From DASUBN01 sp035465695 (GTDB taxonomy: Bacteria; Pseudomonadota; Gammaproteobacteria; Natronospirales; REEB76), in NCBI GenBank assembly GCA_035465695.1, contig DATIVR010000057.1:13358-77357 (forward strand): a stretch of 64,000 bases of DNA, read 5' to 3'. The notes beneath the pieces are model-generated. The model ran no database searches and was not told where the DNA came from. It saw only the letters and a program-made list of their open reading frames with translations. A program made the position numbers and the translations under genes. Positions within the stretch are counted from its first letter, which is position 1. The number at the start of each line of letters is the position of its first letter. Positions 46,943-56,132 of this stretch are shown in pieces.

Positions 46943-48217
46943 GTGCGTTTCCTTTACACGCTGCTCCTGTTGTTGCTGCTGCCCTTCGCCTTCATCTGGT
47001 TCGCCTGGCGGGCTTACCGGCAGACCGGAAGTGCCGACAAGCTCGGGGAGCGTCTGGGCAGTTCGCCGTTCCTGCCGCAAGGCGTCGCCATCTGGGTACA
47101 CGGTGCCTCGGTCGGGGAGATCCGCGCCGCGGCTCCGCTGGTGCAGACGCTGCACCGCAAGTATCCGGAACGGCCTATCTTGGTCACCACGTTCAGTGCC
47201 ACCGGCCGCCGCCATGCGCGCCAGCTCTTCGGTGACAAGGTGGTGGTCCAACTCCTCCCTTACGACCTGCCGTTCTTCGTGAGCCGTTTCCTCGACACCA
47301 CCAAGCCCGCGGTGGGGGTGATCATGGAGACCGAGATCTGGCCAAACCTGTATGCCGGCTGCCAGAAGCGCAGCGTTCCTATCCTCCTCGTGAGCGCGCG
47401 CATGTCGGAGCGGGCTTTCGGCCGGTACTCGGACTGGAAGTTCCGCAGCCTGATCCGCGGCGCATTGCGACGCGTGCAGCACGTGGCGGCCCAGAGCGAG
47501 GCGGACGCGGCGCGCTTCCAGTCCCTGGGTGCCGACACGGCGCGGCTCTCGGTGATGGGTAATCTCAAGTTCGACGTGCAGGCGGGCGATGAGCTTCTGG
47601 CAGCCGGCCAGGCCCTGCGTCAGAAGCTGTTCGGGAACGCGGGCGTCCTGGTGGCGGGCAGCACCCGCGAAGGCGAAGAGTCGATACTCCTGGAGGCTTT
47701 CCGCAAGCTGCTGCAGTCGCGGCCGGATACGGTGCTGGTGCTGGCACCGCGCCATCCCGAACGTGCCAATGCGGTGGCGGCGGCCATCAGCACCGCCGGT
47801 TTCAGCTTCAGGCGCCTCAGCGCCGGCGAGGCGTCTTGCAGGCCAGGCGAAATCCTGCTGGTGGATGTGCTGGGCCAGCTGATGAGGTTCTACGCCGCGG
47901 GCGACCTGGCGTTCGTAGGGGGCACCTTGGTGCCGCTGGGCGGTCACAATCTCCTGGAGCCCGCGGCCGTAGCGCTACCGGTGCTGGCGGGGCCGCACCT
48001 GGAGAACGTGAAGGATGTGGCCGAGATGCTCAAGGATGCCGGCGTGCTCACCCCGGTGACGGATGCCGAATCATTGGCTGCGGCGGCGGCCTGGCTGCTG
48101 GGCAACGCCTCCACCCGCCGCAGTATCGGCGAGATGGCTCGCGGCAAAGTCATGCAGAACCGCGGCGCGTTGGAGAAGGCTGCGGAACTGGTGAGGACTC
48201 AACTGGTCCGACGCTGA
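46943..48217 (+). CDS. waaA: Kdo transferase WaaA (KdtA)
   Basis: Transfers Kdo from CMP-Kdo to lipid IVA at the inner membrane. An N-terminal membrane anchor (YTLLLLLLLPFAFIWFAW) is followed by the GT-B fold; the catalytic base lies in WVHGASVGEI (Glu59) and the conserved METEIWPNL and GGHNLLEPAA motifs are present. The start is GTG 46943. With kdkA in the same region, it may be a monofunctional enzyme adding one Kdo, which cannot be read directly. 424 residues. A strong bidirectional terminator follows. Confidence 0.95.
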   Translation: MRFLYTLLLLLLLPFAFIWFAWRAYRQTGSADKLGERLGSSPFLPQGVAIWVHGASVGEIRAAAPLVQTLHRKYPERPILVTTFSATGRRHARQLFGDKVVVQLLPYDLPFFVSRFLDTTKPAVGVIMETEIWPNLYAGCQKRSVPILLVSARMSERAFGRYSDWKFRSLIRGALRRVQHVAAQSEADAARFQSLGADTARLSVMGNLKFDVQAGDELLAAGQALRQKLFGNAGVLVAGSTREGEESILLEAFRKLLQSRPDTVLVLAPRHPERANAVAAAISTAGFSFRRLSAGEASCRPGEILLVDVLGQLMRFYAAGDLAFVGGTLVPLGGHNLLEPAAVALPVLAGPHLENVKDVAEMLKDAGVLTPVTDAESLAAAAAWLLGNASTRRSIGEMARGKVMQNRGALEKAAELVRTQLVRR

Positions 48218-48236
48218 GTCACCTGAGCATATGTAC

Positions 48237-48272
48237 AAATGAAAACCCCGGCTCGTGCCGGGGTTTTCATTT
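48237..48272. terminator. Bidirectional intrinsic terminator between waaA and tolC
   Basis: GAAAACCCCGGC (48241-48252), loop TCGT and the exact complement to 48268, flanked by AAAT and ATTT so that both strands end in a T-rich tract. It serves the convergent waaA and tolC transcripts. Confidence 0.92.
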
Positions 48273-48283
48273 CACGTTGCCTG

Positions 48284-49840
48284 TTAGCGCTTGGGTGGAG
48301 TGTTGGCGGGCGCCGTGCCGGTGGCAGCCGCCGGGGGCATCGCTGTGCCTGCCGAGGGCATGCTGGTGGGGTTGGTGACCCCAGCAGGCGCAGCCACCGT
48401 GCTGGCGCCGGGCGCGCCCATGTCGACACTGCTGGCAGGCACGCTCATGTCAGCGGGAGCCGCGGGTACCTGCAACAGCGCGTTGACCTGCTTCACGTCG
48501 TCTTCGGTCAGGATACCGGCGGACTGTTTCAGGGTCAGCAGGTTCTCCAGATAGGTGTAACGGGCGTTGGAGAAGCTGGTCTCCGCCGTGAGCAGGTTCT
48601 GGCGGGCGGTGAGCACGTCGACGATGGTGCGGGTGCCCACTTCCATGCCGGTCTGAGTGGCGTCCATCGAGGTCTGGTTGGACTTCACGGACTGACGCAG
48701 CGAGGTGACCTGGGAGATGCCGGTGAGCACCCCGAGGTACGCGGTACGGGCCTGCTGCTCGGTCTGGCGGCTGACCAAGCTCAGGTTGGCTATAGCCGCA
48801 CGGTATTGGGCCTGCGCCTGGGATACCTGCGCATTGACGCCGCCGCCGGAGAAGATCGGGAAGCTCGCGGTCAGCATCCACTGGCGCTGGCGGATGTCAT
48901 AGGTGCTGAACGGATTGCCGGAGGAGTTGTCGCGACCGTAGGTGTAGCTGCCAGTGAGGGTCGGCAGTTCCTGGGCACGCTTGATGCCGATGCCGGCATC
49001 GGCCGCATCCGCTCCGGACTGTGCCGCCAGCACGTTGGGATTCTGCTTCAGGGCCTGGGTCACCCACTGCTGGGCGCTGTCCGGGTTCGGCGTACGCAGC
49101 GGCATGTCCACGCTGGGCTCCATGAGCTGGCCGACGGGCTGGCCGATGATGGTGCGCAGCTGCTCCTCGGTGGTGATGACCTGCTGCTGGGCGGCGATCA
49201 GATTGGCCACGGACTGGTCATAGGCGGCCTGGGCGTTCTCCACGTCGGTGATGGCGCTCATGCCCACTTGGTACTTCTCGCGGGCCTGCTCCAGCTGCTT
49301 GCTGTTGGCGTCCGTGGCGGCCCGGTCCGCCTTGAGGGTGTCGCGGGCATTTAGCACGTTGAAGTAAGCAGTGGCGGTGCGCTGTATCAGGTCTTCCTGG
49401 GCGGCCGTGAACTGGGCGTCGGCCTGGGCGGCCTGGGCGTCCGCCTGGTCCATGGCTTTCCAGGAGGCCCAGTTGAAGATCGCCTGGGTCAGTTTCACTC
49501 CATACTGCGTGTCATGGCCGGGGATGGTCGCGTATTGGTTGACGAAGACCGGCGGGGAGGTGGGCGTCGCGCCGGGCTCCGCGGTCAGCTGGGTGCCATA
49601 GGCGGTGCTGCCGCTGCGTTGGCCGTTCAGGCTGATGTTGGGCAGGTAGCCCGCACGGGCGATGGCCTTGTTTTCGGTGGTGGCCTCGTAGTTGGCCTGG
49701 GCCTGCTGGAAGGTGGGGTCGTTCTTGACCGCCAGCTGGTAGATGTCCCACAGGTCCGCCGCTTGGGCGGCTGGGGTCGCGGCGGCGGCCAGGAAGGCGC
49801 CGATGGTCAGGGCGAGGGTCGTCTTACGCATAGCTCCCAT
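48284..49840 (-). CDS. tolC: Outer-membrane channel TolC
   Basis: Trimeric outer-membrane exit duct for type I secretion and tripartite pumps. A signal peptide (ALTIGAFLAAAATPAAQA) is followed by ADLWDIYQLAVKNDPTFQQAQ, the typical TolC start, then two OEP repeats with helical coiled coil (ENAQAAYDQSVANLIAAQQQ). The last 70 residues are a low-complexity Pro/Ala/Thr tail. The start is at 49840 or three codons later. A good promoter lies at 49868-49896. Its position beside waaA and the Pcm-like gene is the usual gammaproteobacterial one. 518 residues. Confidence 0.93.
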   Translation of the reverse strand: MGAMRKTTLALTIGAFLAAAATPAAQAADLWDIYQLAVKNDPTFQQAQANYEATTENKAIARAGYLPNISLNGQRSGSTAYGTQLTAEPGATPTSPPVFVNQYATIPGHDTQYGVKLTQAIFNWASWKAMDQADAQAAQADAQFTAAQEDLIQRTATAYFNVLNARDTLKADRAATDANSKQLEQAREKYQVGMSAITDVENAQAAYDQSVANLIAAQQQVITTEEQLRTIIGQPVGQLMEPSVDMPLRTPNPDSAQQWVTQALKQNPNVLAAQSGADAADAGIGIKRAQELPTLTGSYTYGRDNSSGNPFSTYDIRQRQWMLTASFPIFSGGGVNAQVSQAQAQYRAAIANLSLVSRQTEQQARTAYLGVLTGISQVTSLRQSVKSNQTSMDATQTGMEVGTRTIVDVLTARQNLLTAETSFSNARYTYLENLLTLKQSAGILTEDDVKQVNALLQVPAAPADMSVPASSVDMGAPGASTVAAPAGVTNPTSMPSAGTAMPPAAATGTAPANTPPKR

Positions 49841-49867
49841 CCGTCCGTAAGGTAACTGTTGTAGTCA

Positions 49868-49896
49868 AATATAACACTATATCTCTTGGCTGGCAA
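49868..49896 (-). promoter_or_regulatory. Sigma-70 promoter for tolC
   Basis: On the minus strand TTGCCA (49896 to 49891), a 17-base spacer and TATATT (49873 to 49868) preceded by TGT, so both -35 and extended -10 fit the consensus well (five of six each). The predicted start of transcription is near 49861, about 20 bases before the tolC start. It sits in an AT-rich island. Confidence 0.75.
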
Positions 49897-49915
49897 GGCA
49901 CTTCCCGCCTTACCA

Positions 49916-49945
49916 AGCTCCCCGGCCGCTGGGCGCCGGGGAGCT
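49916..49945. terminator. Hairpin after the rhodanese gene
   Basis: AGCTCCCCGGC (49916-49926) pairs exactly with GCCGGGGAGCT (49935-49945) around eight bases. On the minus strand it lies 13 bases after the rhodanese stop and just before the tolC promoter. There is no T-run, so it may terminate weakly or protect the 3' end. Confidence 0.6.
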
Positions 49946-49958
49946 GTCCTTAGATGGA

Positions 49959-50282
49959 TTAGTACCGCGCCAGGTTGGGCTCCAACTGGAGGGACCAGGC
50001 ATCGATGCCACCCGCCAGATTCGCCACCTGGGTATAACCCCTGGAGGACAGGAACTGGGCCACCTGTTGGCTTCGGCCGCCGTGATGGCACATGACCACG
50101 TAGCGGGCGGCGGGATCCAGTTCTCCCAGGCGGCCCGGTACCTGCCCCATGGGGATGTGCCGGCTGCCTTCTACATGGACCTGCGCATACTCCCAGGGTT
50201 CCCGCACATCCAGCAGGATCGCGCCCTGTTCCGTGACGAGCGCATGGGCGGCCGCGGGGTCGAGTTGGGGGATGCCAGTCAC
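49959..50282 (-). CDS. Single-domain rhodanese
   Basis: A 107-residue rhodanese-homology protein, a sulfurtransferase or sulfur carrier in the cytoplasm. The active-site loop is CHHGGRS, with the cysteine that would hold the persulfide, preceded by ILLDVREPWEY and followed by LAGGIDAW, all typical. It lies between the Pcm-like gene (two bases upstream) and tolC, an order seen in related bacteria. Its substrate is unknown. Confidence 0.92.
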   Translation of the reverse strand: MTGIPQLDPAAAHALVTEQGAILLDVREPWEYAQVHVEGSRHIPMGQVPGRLGELDPAARYVVMCHHGGRSQQVAQFLSSRGYTQVANLAGGIDAWSLQLEPNLARY

Positions 50283-50284
50283 GG

Positions 50285-50938
50285 TCAGAACTTGAAGCGG
50301 TTGGGTTCGGCAGCGTTCTTCAGGGCCGGCACATCGGTCTCGAACAGGCTCACGCGGCTCCAGGCATCCTCGGCAGTGCGGGTGACCACCATGCCTTCCA
50401 TCACCGGAGAGCGGCCGACGATCACGAACAGCCGGCCGCCCACGTTGAGGCGTTCCGCGTAGGCCTCCTGGAACACGGGCAGCGATCCGGTGACGACGAT
50501 CACGTCATAACGCTGCTCCAGCCAGTCCAGGCGCGTACCGTCACGGGTCTCGAGCTTCACGTTCTTGAAGCCCAGTGCTTTCAAGGTCTTGCCGGCATCT
50601 TCGACGAAGTCGGGATGGATATCGACCGAGTGCACCTCACGGGCGCGCTTGGCCAGGCAGGCCGCGAAGTAGCCGGTGCCGGTGCCGATCTCCAGCACCG
50701 TATCCGTCAGCTTCACATCCAGCGCCTGCAACACGCGGCCTTCGACGGTGGGGATCCACATGAATTCGCCGTGGGGCAGCGGGATCGGTGTGTCGGCATA
50801 AGCCACGCCGCGGTAAGCCTCCGGCACGAACTTGTCGCGGGGCAGGGCTTCGAAGACCGAGAGCACGTTGAGATCGAGCACGTGCCAGGCGCGGATCTGC
50901 TGCTGGACCATCTGGGTGCGGGCGTCTTGCGTATCCAT
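50285..50938 (-). CDS. Protein-L-isoaspartate O-methyltransferase family protein
   Basis: SAM-dependent methyltransferase of the Pcm family, 217 residues from the ATG at 50936-50938. The SAM-binding motif I is VLEIGTGTGYFAACLA, and the family N-terminus MVQQQIRAWHVLD and the block FVPEAYRGVAYADTPIPL are present. This divergent branch next to tolC often has unproven repair activity, so the enzyme name should be taken as family-level. A longer open frame upstream reaches 51004 and is not supported by a ribosome-binding site. Confidence 0.85.
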   Translation of the reverse strand: MDTQDARTQMVQQQIRAWHVLDLNVLSVFEALPRDKFVPEAYRGVAYADTPIPLPHGEFMWIPTVEGRVLQALDVKLTDTVLEIGTGTGYFAACLAKRAREVHSVDIHPDFVEDAGKTLKALGFKNVKLETRDGTRLDWLEQRYDVIVVTGSLPVFQEAYAERLNVGGRLFVIVGRSPVMEGMVVTRTAEDAWSRVSLFETDVPALKNAAEPNRFKF

Positions 50939-51072
50939 CGGATTTTCCGGGGAAAATGGCAGGTTGTGGCCGCAAAGGTTAAGGGCTTGGGGTCGCCTTG
51001 GCAAGGAAAACTGTCATCTCCGGGCGTGACAGTTGTCAGTAACCCGGCGGGAAGCGGCCGTCCGGCGGGCGC

Positions 51073-51078
51073 TATAAT
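51073..51078 (+). promoter_or_regulatory. -10 element of the thiC promoter
   Basis: A perfect TATAAT, about 30 bases before the first paired base of the TPP riboswitch. The region 17 bases upstream (GGAAGC) is a poor -35. Transcription would begin near 51085. Confidence 0.6.
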
Positions 51079-51103
51079 GTCCGCCGCATCGTCCAGAGAG
51101 ATG

Positions 51104-51229
51104 CGAGGAAGCTGGGGGTGCCCTTTCGGGGGCTGAGAACACACCCTTGGAACCTGGCCGAGAACCGCCGGTCACCGGACAGTCATCCGGACACCTGGCG
51201 GACAGCACCGGCGAGGGAATGCTTCGGGC
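51104..51229 (+). ncRNA. TPP riboswitch (THI element) with enlarged P5
   Basis: Thiamine pyrophosphate aptamer in the leader of thiC. P1 is formed by GAAGC (51108-51112) and GCTTC (51221-51225). The conserved strings GGGGGTGCC, GGGGGCTGAGAACACACCCTT and CACCGGCGAGGGAA are all present in order. Between CTGGCCGAG and the final ACCGGCG the P5 arm carries an extra 37-base hairpin (51165-51201: CCGCC, GGT and CCGGA pair with TCCGG, ACC and GGCGG). Downstream, TTCCC (51250-51254) could pair with the aptamer's GGGAA, and a CGTCG/CGACG hairpin (51256-51268) stands just before the Shine-Dalgarno GAGGAG, suggesting translational control. This element explains the 342-base gap between the Pcm-like gene and thiC. 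Confidence 0.93.
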
Positions 51230-51280
51230 ACGTGCGTTGCGCCTAAGTGTTCCCCCGTCGCCACGACGAGGAGTCGAAGC

Positions 51281-53119
<1,839 letters not shown>

Positions 53120-53129
53120 GGATGAGACC

Positions 53130-53798
53130 ATGCTCATGAGACGGCTCGTCGACCTCAGCCACGAGGTGGAGCATGGGATGGTCACTTATAAGGGCCTGCC
53201 GGCGCCCATCGTCTGCGACTTCCTGTCTCGTGAAGCCTCCAAGCAGAAGTATTCCGAGGCCACCACCTTCCAGATCGGCAAGCTCGAGATGGTGGCCAAC
53301 ACCGGCACTTATGTGGACGCGCCCTTCCATCGCTACGAGCACGGCAAGGACCTTTCGGAATTGCCGCTGGACTCCCTGGTCGATCTGGAAGGGGTGGTGT
53401 TCCGCACCTCACAACGCGTCATTGGCGCGGAACTCTTTTGCGAAGCCGATGTACGGGGCAGGGCGGTGCTGGTGAATACCGGTTGGGCCAGGCATTGGCG
53501 GACCGATAGATACTTCGACGGCCATCCCCATCTCACGGAAGCCGCGGCGATTTGGCTGAAAGACCAAGGCGCTGCCTTCGTAGGGATCGACTCGCTGAAC
53601 ATCGATGGCACCGCCACCGGCGAACGGCCGGTGCATACGGTGCTGCTGGGGGCCGATATCCCCATCTGCGAGCACATGTGCAATCTGGAAAGTTTGCCGG
53701 ACACCGGCTTCCGCTTCCATGCCGCGCCCGTGAAGGTGAAGGGTATGGGGACGTTCCCGGTCCGGGCTTACGCAGTCATCGGAAGGAGTGCCACATGA
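53130..53798 (+). CDS. Cyclase-family metal-dependent hydrolase
   Basis: A 222-residue protein of the kynurenine-formamidase-like cyclase family (usually a Zn or Mn hydrolase acting on N-formyl or cyclic amides). The metal motif normally written HxGTHxDxPxH reads NTGTYVDAPFHRY here, so the two early histidines are replaced by Asn and Tyr while the Asp and last His remain. VGIDSLNIDG and IPICEHMCNLESLP are other family blocks. The start is ATG 53130 or 53136. It lies 10 bases after thiC and overlaps the RidA gene by four bases. The substrate is unknown. Confidence 0.82.
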   Translation: MLMRRLVDLSHEVEHGMVTYKGLPAPIVCDFLSREASKQKYSEATTFQIGKLEMVANTGTYVDAPFHRYEHGKDLSELPLDSLVDLEGVVFRTSQRVIGAELFCEADVRGRAVLVNTGWARHWRTDRYFDGHPHLTEAAAIWLKDQGAAFVGIDSLNIDGTATGERPVHTVLLGADIPICEHMCNLESLPDTGFRFHAAPVKVKGMGTFPVRAYAVIGRSAT

Positions 53799-54172
53799 CC
53801 AAGCAGATCGTACATGCCGAACAGGCTCCCAAGTCCTTCGCAGGCTATAGCCAGGCGGTGAAGGCGGCCGGGCTGGTGTTCGTCTCGGGGCAAGGACCCT
53901 TCGATGCCAGCGGCGCTCTGGTCGGTGACAGCATCCAGGAGCAGACACGGCAGTGCTTGAGGAACATGCAGACGATCCTGGAGGCGGCAGGCAGCTCGCT
54001 GGACAGGGTGGTGAGCGCCACGTTCATATTGGCGGAAGAAGGCGACTTCGCCGGGATGAACGAGGAATGGGGAAGATGGTTCCCGAAAGATCCGCCCGCG
54101 CGCCAAGGCGCCAAATTGCCGGTGCGTCCCAAAGGGATGAAGATCTCCATCGCGGCGGTCGCCGAGGCTTGA
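53795..54172 (+). CDS. RidA/YjgF-family protein
   Basis: A 125-residue member of the YjgF/YER057c/UK114 family; RidA itself hydrolyses reactive enamines and imines. Typical features are GLVFVSGQGPFDASG, the TRQCLRNMQTILEAAG helix and VVSATFILAEEGDFAGMNE. The C-terminal substrate loop PARQGAKLPV keeps the arginine, but the usual VEIEA glutamate strand reads KISIAAVA, so it is not a canonical RidA. ATG 53795 has GGAAGGAG nearby and overlaps the cyclase stop. Cotranscription with thiC is likely. Confidence 0.85.
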   Translation: MTKQIVHAEQAPKSFAGYSQAVKAAGLVFVSGQGPFDASGALVGDSIQEQTRQCLRNMQTILEAAGSSLDRVVSATFILAEEGDFAGMNEEWGRWFPKDPPARQGAKLPVRPKGMKISIAAVAEA

Positions 54173-54178
54173 GCGGCT

Positions 54179-54547
54179 TCACTCTTCCTCGGCTTGCGAA
54201 CCACTGACCACCTGATCCCGTGATGCGTCTTCATCCGCGCGCAACACTTCGTCCGGTTCGAATCCCTGGGCAGGGCGGCGGCGCACCGGTTGTTCCGGGT
54301 CATAGGCCGCGTCACCTTCCTCCACCGGTTCCAGCGCCGCGTTCCAGTCCTCCGGAGGCTCGATCTTCGAGAGTGCCAGTTCGCTCCATTCCTCCACGTC
54401 GAACTCGCCGATCTCGCCGTTCAGGTACTGCACCTCGATGAGGCCGGCGTCTTCGTCCAGATCGATGATCTCGAATTCCTGTGCGCTTTCGCGGTCCAGA
54501 TACCACTCGCCGATCTCGGGGTTGGGGATGTGCCTCGGTTTGGCCAT
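54179..54547 (-). CDS. Small acidic DUF6763-like protein, copy 1
   Basis: A 122-residue, very acidic cytoplasmic protein with no known function. The recognisable part is the N-terminal 60 residues: IGEWYLDRESAQEFEIIDLDE then IEVQYLNGEIGEFDVEEW, a small beta-strand-rich unit. The C-terminal half is low-complexity Glu/Asp/Pro. It is paralogous to the next gene upstream on the same strand. The ATG at 54547 is chosen (AGGAG six bases upstream); an ATG ten codons earlier has no such site. An FNR-like box lies 63 bases upstream of the start. Confidence 0.7.
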   Translation of the reverse strand: MAKPRHIPNPEIGEWYLDRESAQEFEIIDLDEDAGLIEVQYLNGEIGEFDVEEWSELALSKIEPPEDWNAALEPVEEGDAAYDPEQPVRRRPAQGFEPDEVLRADEDASRDQVVSGSQAEEE

Positions 54548-54603
54548 GGCGGGCTCCTGGCTGACTAGTTGACCCATCTAGCCATGCCAGCCCCGCCGGC
54601 TCA

Positions 54604-54617
54604 TTGACCTGTATCAA
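54604..54617 (-). promoter_or_regulatory. FNR/CRP-superfamily-like box
   Basis: TTGAC-CTGT-ATCAA on the plus strand (TTGAT-ACAG-GTCAA on the minus), one base off the FNR consensus TTGAT-N4-ATCAA. On the minus strand a -10-like TAGATG (54580 to 54575) lies about 30 bases further on, which places the box near -42, the class II activator position, for the gene ending at 54179. Confidence 0.6.
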
Positions 54618-54643
54618 GCCACCGCACTATGGAGGCTCCCGGA

Positions 54644-55009
54644 CTAGGGCTTGCCTCGCCCCGACGGGCCGCCCTGGGCCTTGCGGATGGCGCTCTCGCC
54701 CGGCAACAGCACGTTGCCGTCGTCCACGTCCGGCAGAGGAGGTTGGGAGGAATCCCAGGAATCCTCGTCGAAGCCTTGGTCTCCGTCTTCGAGCGGTTCA
54801 AGCGCGCCACTCGGATCTTCCGGCGCCGCGGAACGGGTTACGAGGCGCGCCTGCCAGTCCGCGGCATCGAAAGAGTCGATATCCCCGTCCAGGTATTGCA
54901 CCTCGATCTCGCCGTCCTCGATGGCAAGGATCTTGAACCGCTCGCGGCTGTGCAGGTCCATGTACCAGTCGCCCACCTCCGGTCTCACGCCGTCGTCTTC
55001 CGCAGCCAT
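54644..55009 (-). CDS. Small acidic DUF6763-like protein, copy 2
   Basis: A 121-residue acidic protein paralogous to the gene at 54179: VGDWYMDLHSRERFKILAIED and IEVQYLDGDIDSFDAADW align with the same block in copy 1. The tail is Asp/Glu/Pro-rich and ends basic. The ATG at 55009 is favoured because GGAGAAG lies a few bases upstream; ATGs at 55021 and 55066 are possible. Function unknown; the tandem pair is not coupled (96 bases apart). Confidence 0.68.
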   Translation of the reverse strand: MAAEDDGVRPEVGDWYMDLHSRERFKILAIEDGEIEVQYLDGDIDSFDAADWQARLVTRSAAPEDPSGALEPLEDGDQGFDEDSWDSSQPPLPDVDDGNVLLPGESAIRKAQGGPSGRGKP

Positions 55010-55077
55010 GTGCTTCTCCATGATCGATGCGTATGACGATGACTGTAGCTCCGCGAAGTGCGACATGCCTTCAGGTC

Positions 55078-55103
55078 ATCACCCGTCAAATCATCTGGGT
55101 GAT
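55078..55103. repeat. 7-bp inverted repeat upstream of an outer-membrane barrel gene
   Basis: ATCACCC (55078-55084) and GGGTGAT (55097-55103) are exact reverse complements with a 12-base spacer, in the 207-base gap between the divergent DUF6763-like gene and the barrel gene at 55217. It could be an operator for either. A second short repeat, CGCTA/TAGCG (55128-55144), follows. Confidence 0.4.
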
Positions 55104-55216
55104 GTCACCAATTGCCTCGGTCATATCGCTAGATTTCCGATAGCGTGACGTCCTTCAAACCCGCATCGGCTGCCGCTGCGTAAATTGCATCTGTCATCGA
55201 AGCAGGAGCATGCGTC

Positions 55217-55921
55217 ATGAAATCAAGTAACAAAGCAATGTTGACTGCGGCCATCGGCCTCGCTCTCGGATTGCCGGTCGCTGCGCTGGCGGACACCACC
55301 ACCAGCAGCACCACCTACACGGACAACTATGGGAACAATCCGAATTCCGATGCATGGTGGAGCGGTGGTTATCTCGAGCTGGATGTGGGCCAAGCCCACT
55401 ATGGCAGCAGGAACAACCAGGTCAGCACCAGCACTGCCAATTCCACCGCTAACTTCAGCGACAATGACACCGGCTGGCGTCTCAACCTGGGTTACCAGTT
55501 CAATGCTTGGCTAAGCGGCGAGCTGAGTTATGTCGATTTCGGATCGGTCAACGACACCCTCAACTTCTCCAGTCCTTCCAACAGCTCGTTCAAGTCCACC
55601 CGCAAGGCTCGTGCTTACGGTATCGCGGCGGTGGGCAGCATGCCGTTCGGCGACAGCGGGTGGTATGGCTTCCTGCGCCTGGGCACGGTGGACGGCCACG
55701 TGCAGACCAATAACACGTCGGTCGGCTTCATCCCTGCCCCCTCCAGCAACACCAGCAGCAACGACTGGCGCGCGTATTACGGCGTAGGCGTCGGCTGGCA
55801 GTTCTCGCAGCATTGGGCGTTGCGGCTGGGGTGGGATCAGTACCACAACCTGGGCAATGAGAACACCGGTGGCCAGACCAACATCAACTTCGCCAATATC
55901 GGCATCCAGGCCAAGTTCTGA
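55217..55921 (+). CDS. Outer-membrane beta-barrel protein, OmpA-barrel-like, copy 1
   Basis: A 234-residue exported protein with a signal peptide (MLTAAIGLALGLPVAALA) and alternating beta-strand pattern of an eight-stranded barrel: YLELDVGQAHYG, DTGWRLNLGYQFNAWLSGELSYVDFG, WRAYYGVGVGWQFSQHWALRLGWDQY. It ends in phenylalanine (IQAKF), the Bam-complex sorting signal. No OmpA peptidoglycan domain is present. ATG 55217 has AGGAG nine bases upstream. Homologous to the next gene at 56133. Confidence 0.82.
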   Translation: MKSSNKAMLTAAIGLALGLPVAALADTTTSSTTYTDNYGNNPNSDAWWSGGYLELDVGQAHYGSRNNQVSTSTANSTANFSDNDTGWRLNLGYQFNAWLSGELSYVDFGSVNDTLNFSSPSNSSFKSTRKARAYGIAAVGSMPFGDSGWYGFLRLGTVDGHVQTNNTSVGFIPAPSSNTSSNDWRAYYGVGVGWQFSQHWALRLGWDQYHNLGNENTGGQTNINFANIGIQAKF

Positions 55922-55949
55922 CCGACCGCTGCTGGAAGTGACCCGAAAC

Positions 55950-55975
55950 AGGCCCGGAGCGATCCGGGCCTTTTT
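55950..55975 (+). terminator. Intrinsic terminator after barrel copy 1
   Basis: AGGCCCGGA, loop GCGA and TCCGGGCCT followed by a run of T (to 55975). A strong rho-independent terminator. Confidence 0.92.
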
Positions 55976-56046
55976 CTGCCCTTTGGCGCCGGAACCTGTG
56001 TTCCGGCGTCCTGCAAAGCCATGTCGACAGCCTCTAAATGAGGGTC

Positions 56047-56064
56047 AATTGACTCAAGTCAATT
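56047..56064. promoter_or_regulatory. Palindromic FNR/CRP-like operator before barrel copy 2
   Basis: AATTGACT-CA-AGTCAATT, an 8-bp inverted repeat that contains TTGAC-N4-GTCAA (56049-56062), the FNR-type half-site spacing. A weak -10-like ATTAAT (56083-56088) would put its centre near -40. The box is 77 bases before the ATG at 56133. The preceding GTCAATTGAC adds a further half-site. Confidence 0.6.
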
Positions 56065-56132
56065 AGCCGATCCGGCGGATTCATTAATGTTGGACCACGC
56101 GAAATGCTATCTATAGCAGAGGAGTGGTTAAC

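Noticed and set aside
56090..56117. TTGGAC-16-TATAGC as a promoter for barrel copy 2
   Set aside because: The -10 would abut the Shine-Dalgarno, leaving the ribosome-binding site outside or at the very start of the transcript; the weaker ATTAAT near 56083 fits the FNR-like box better.
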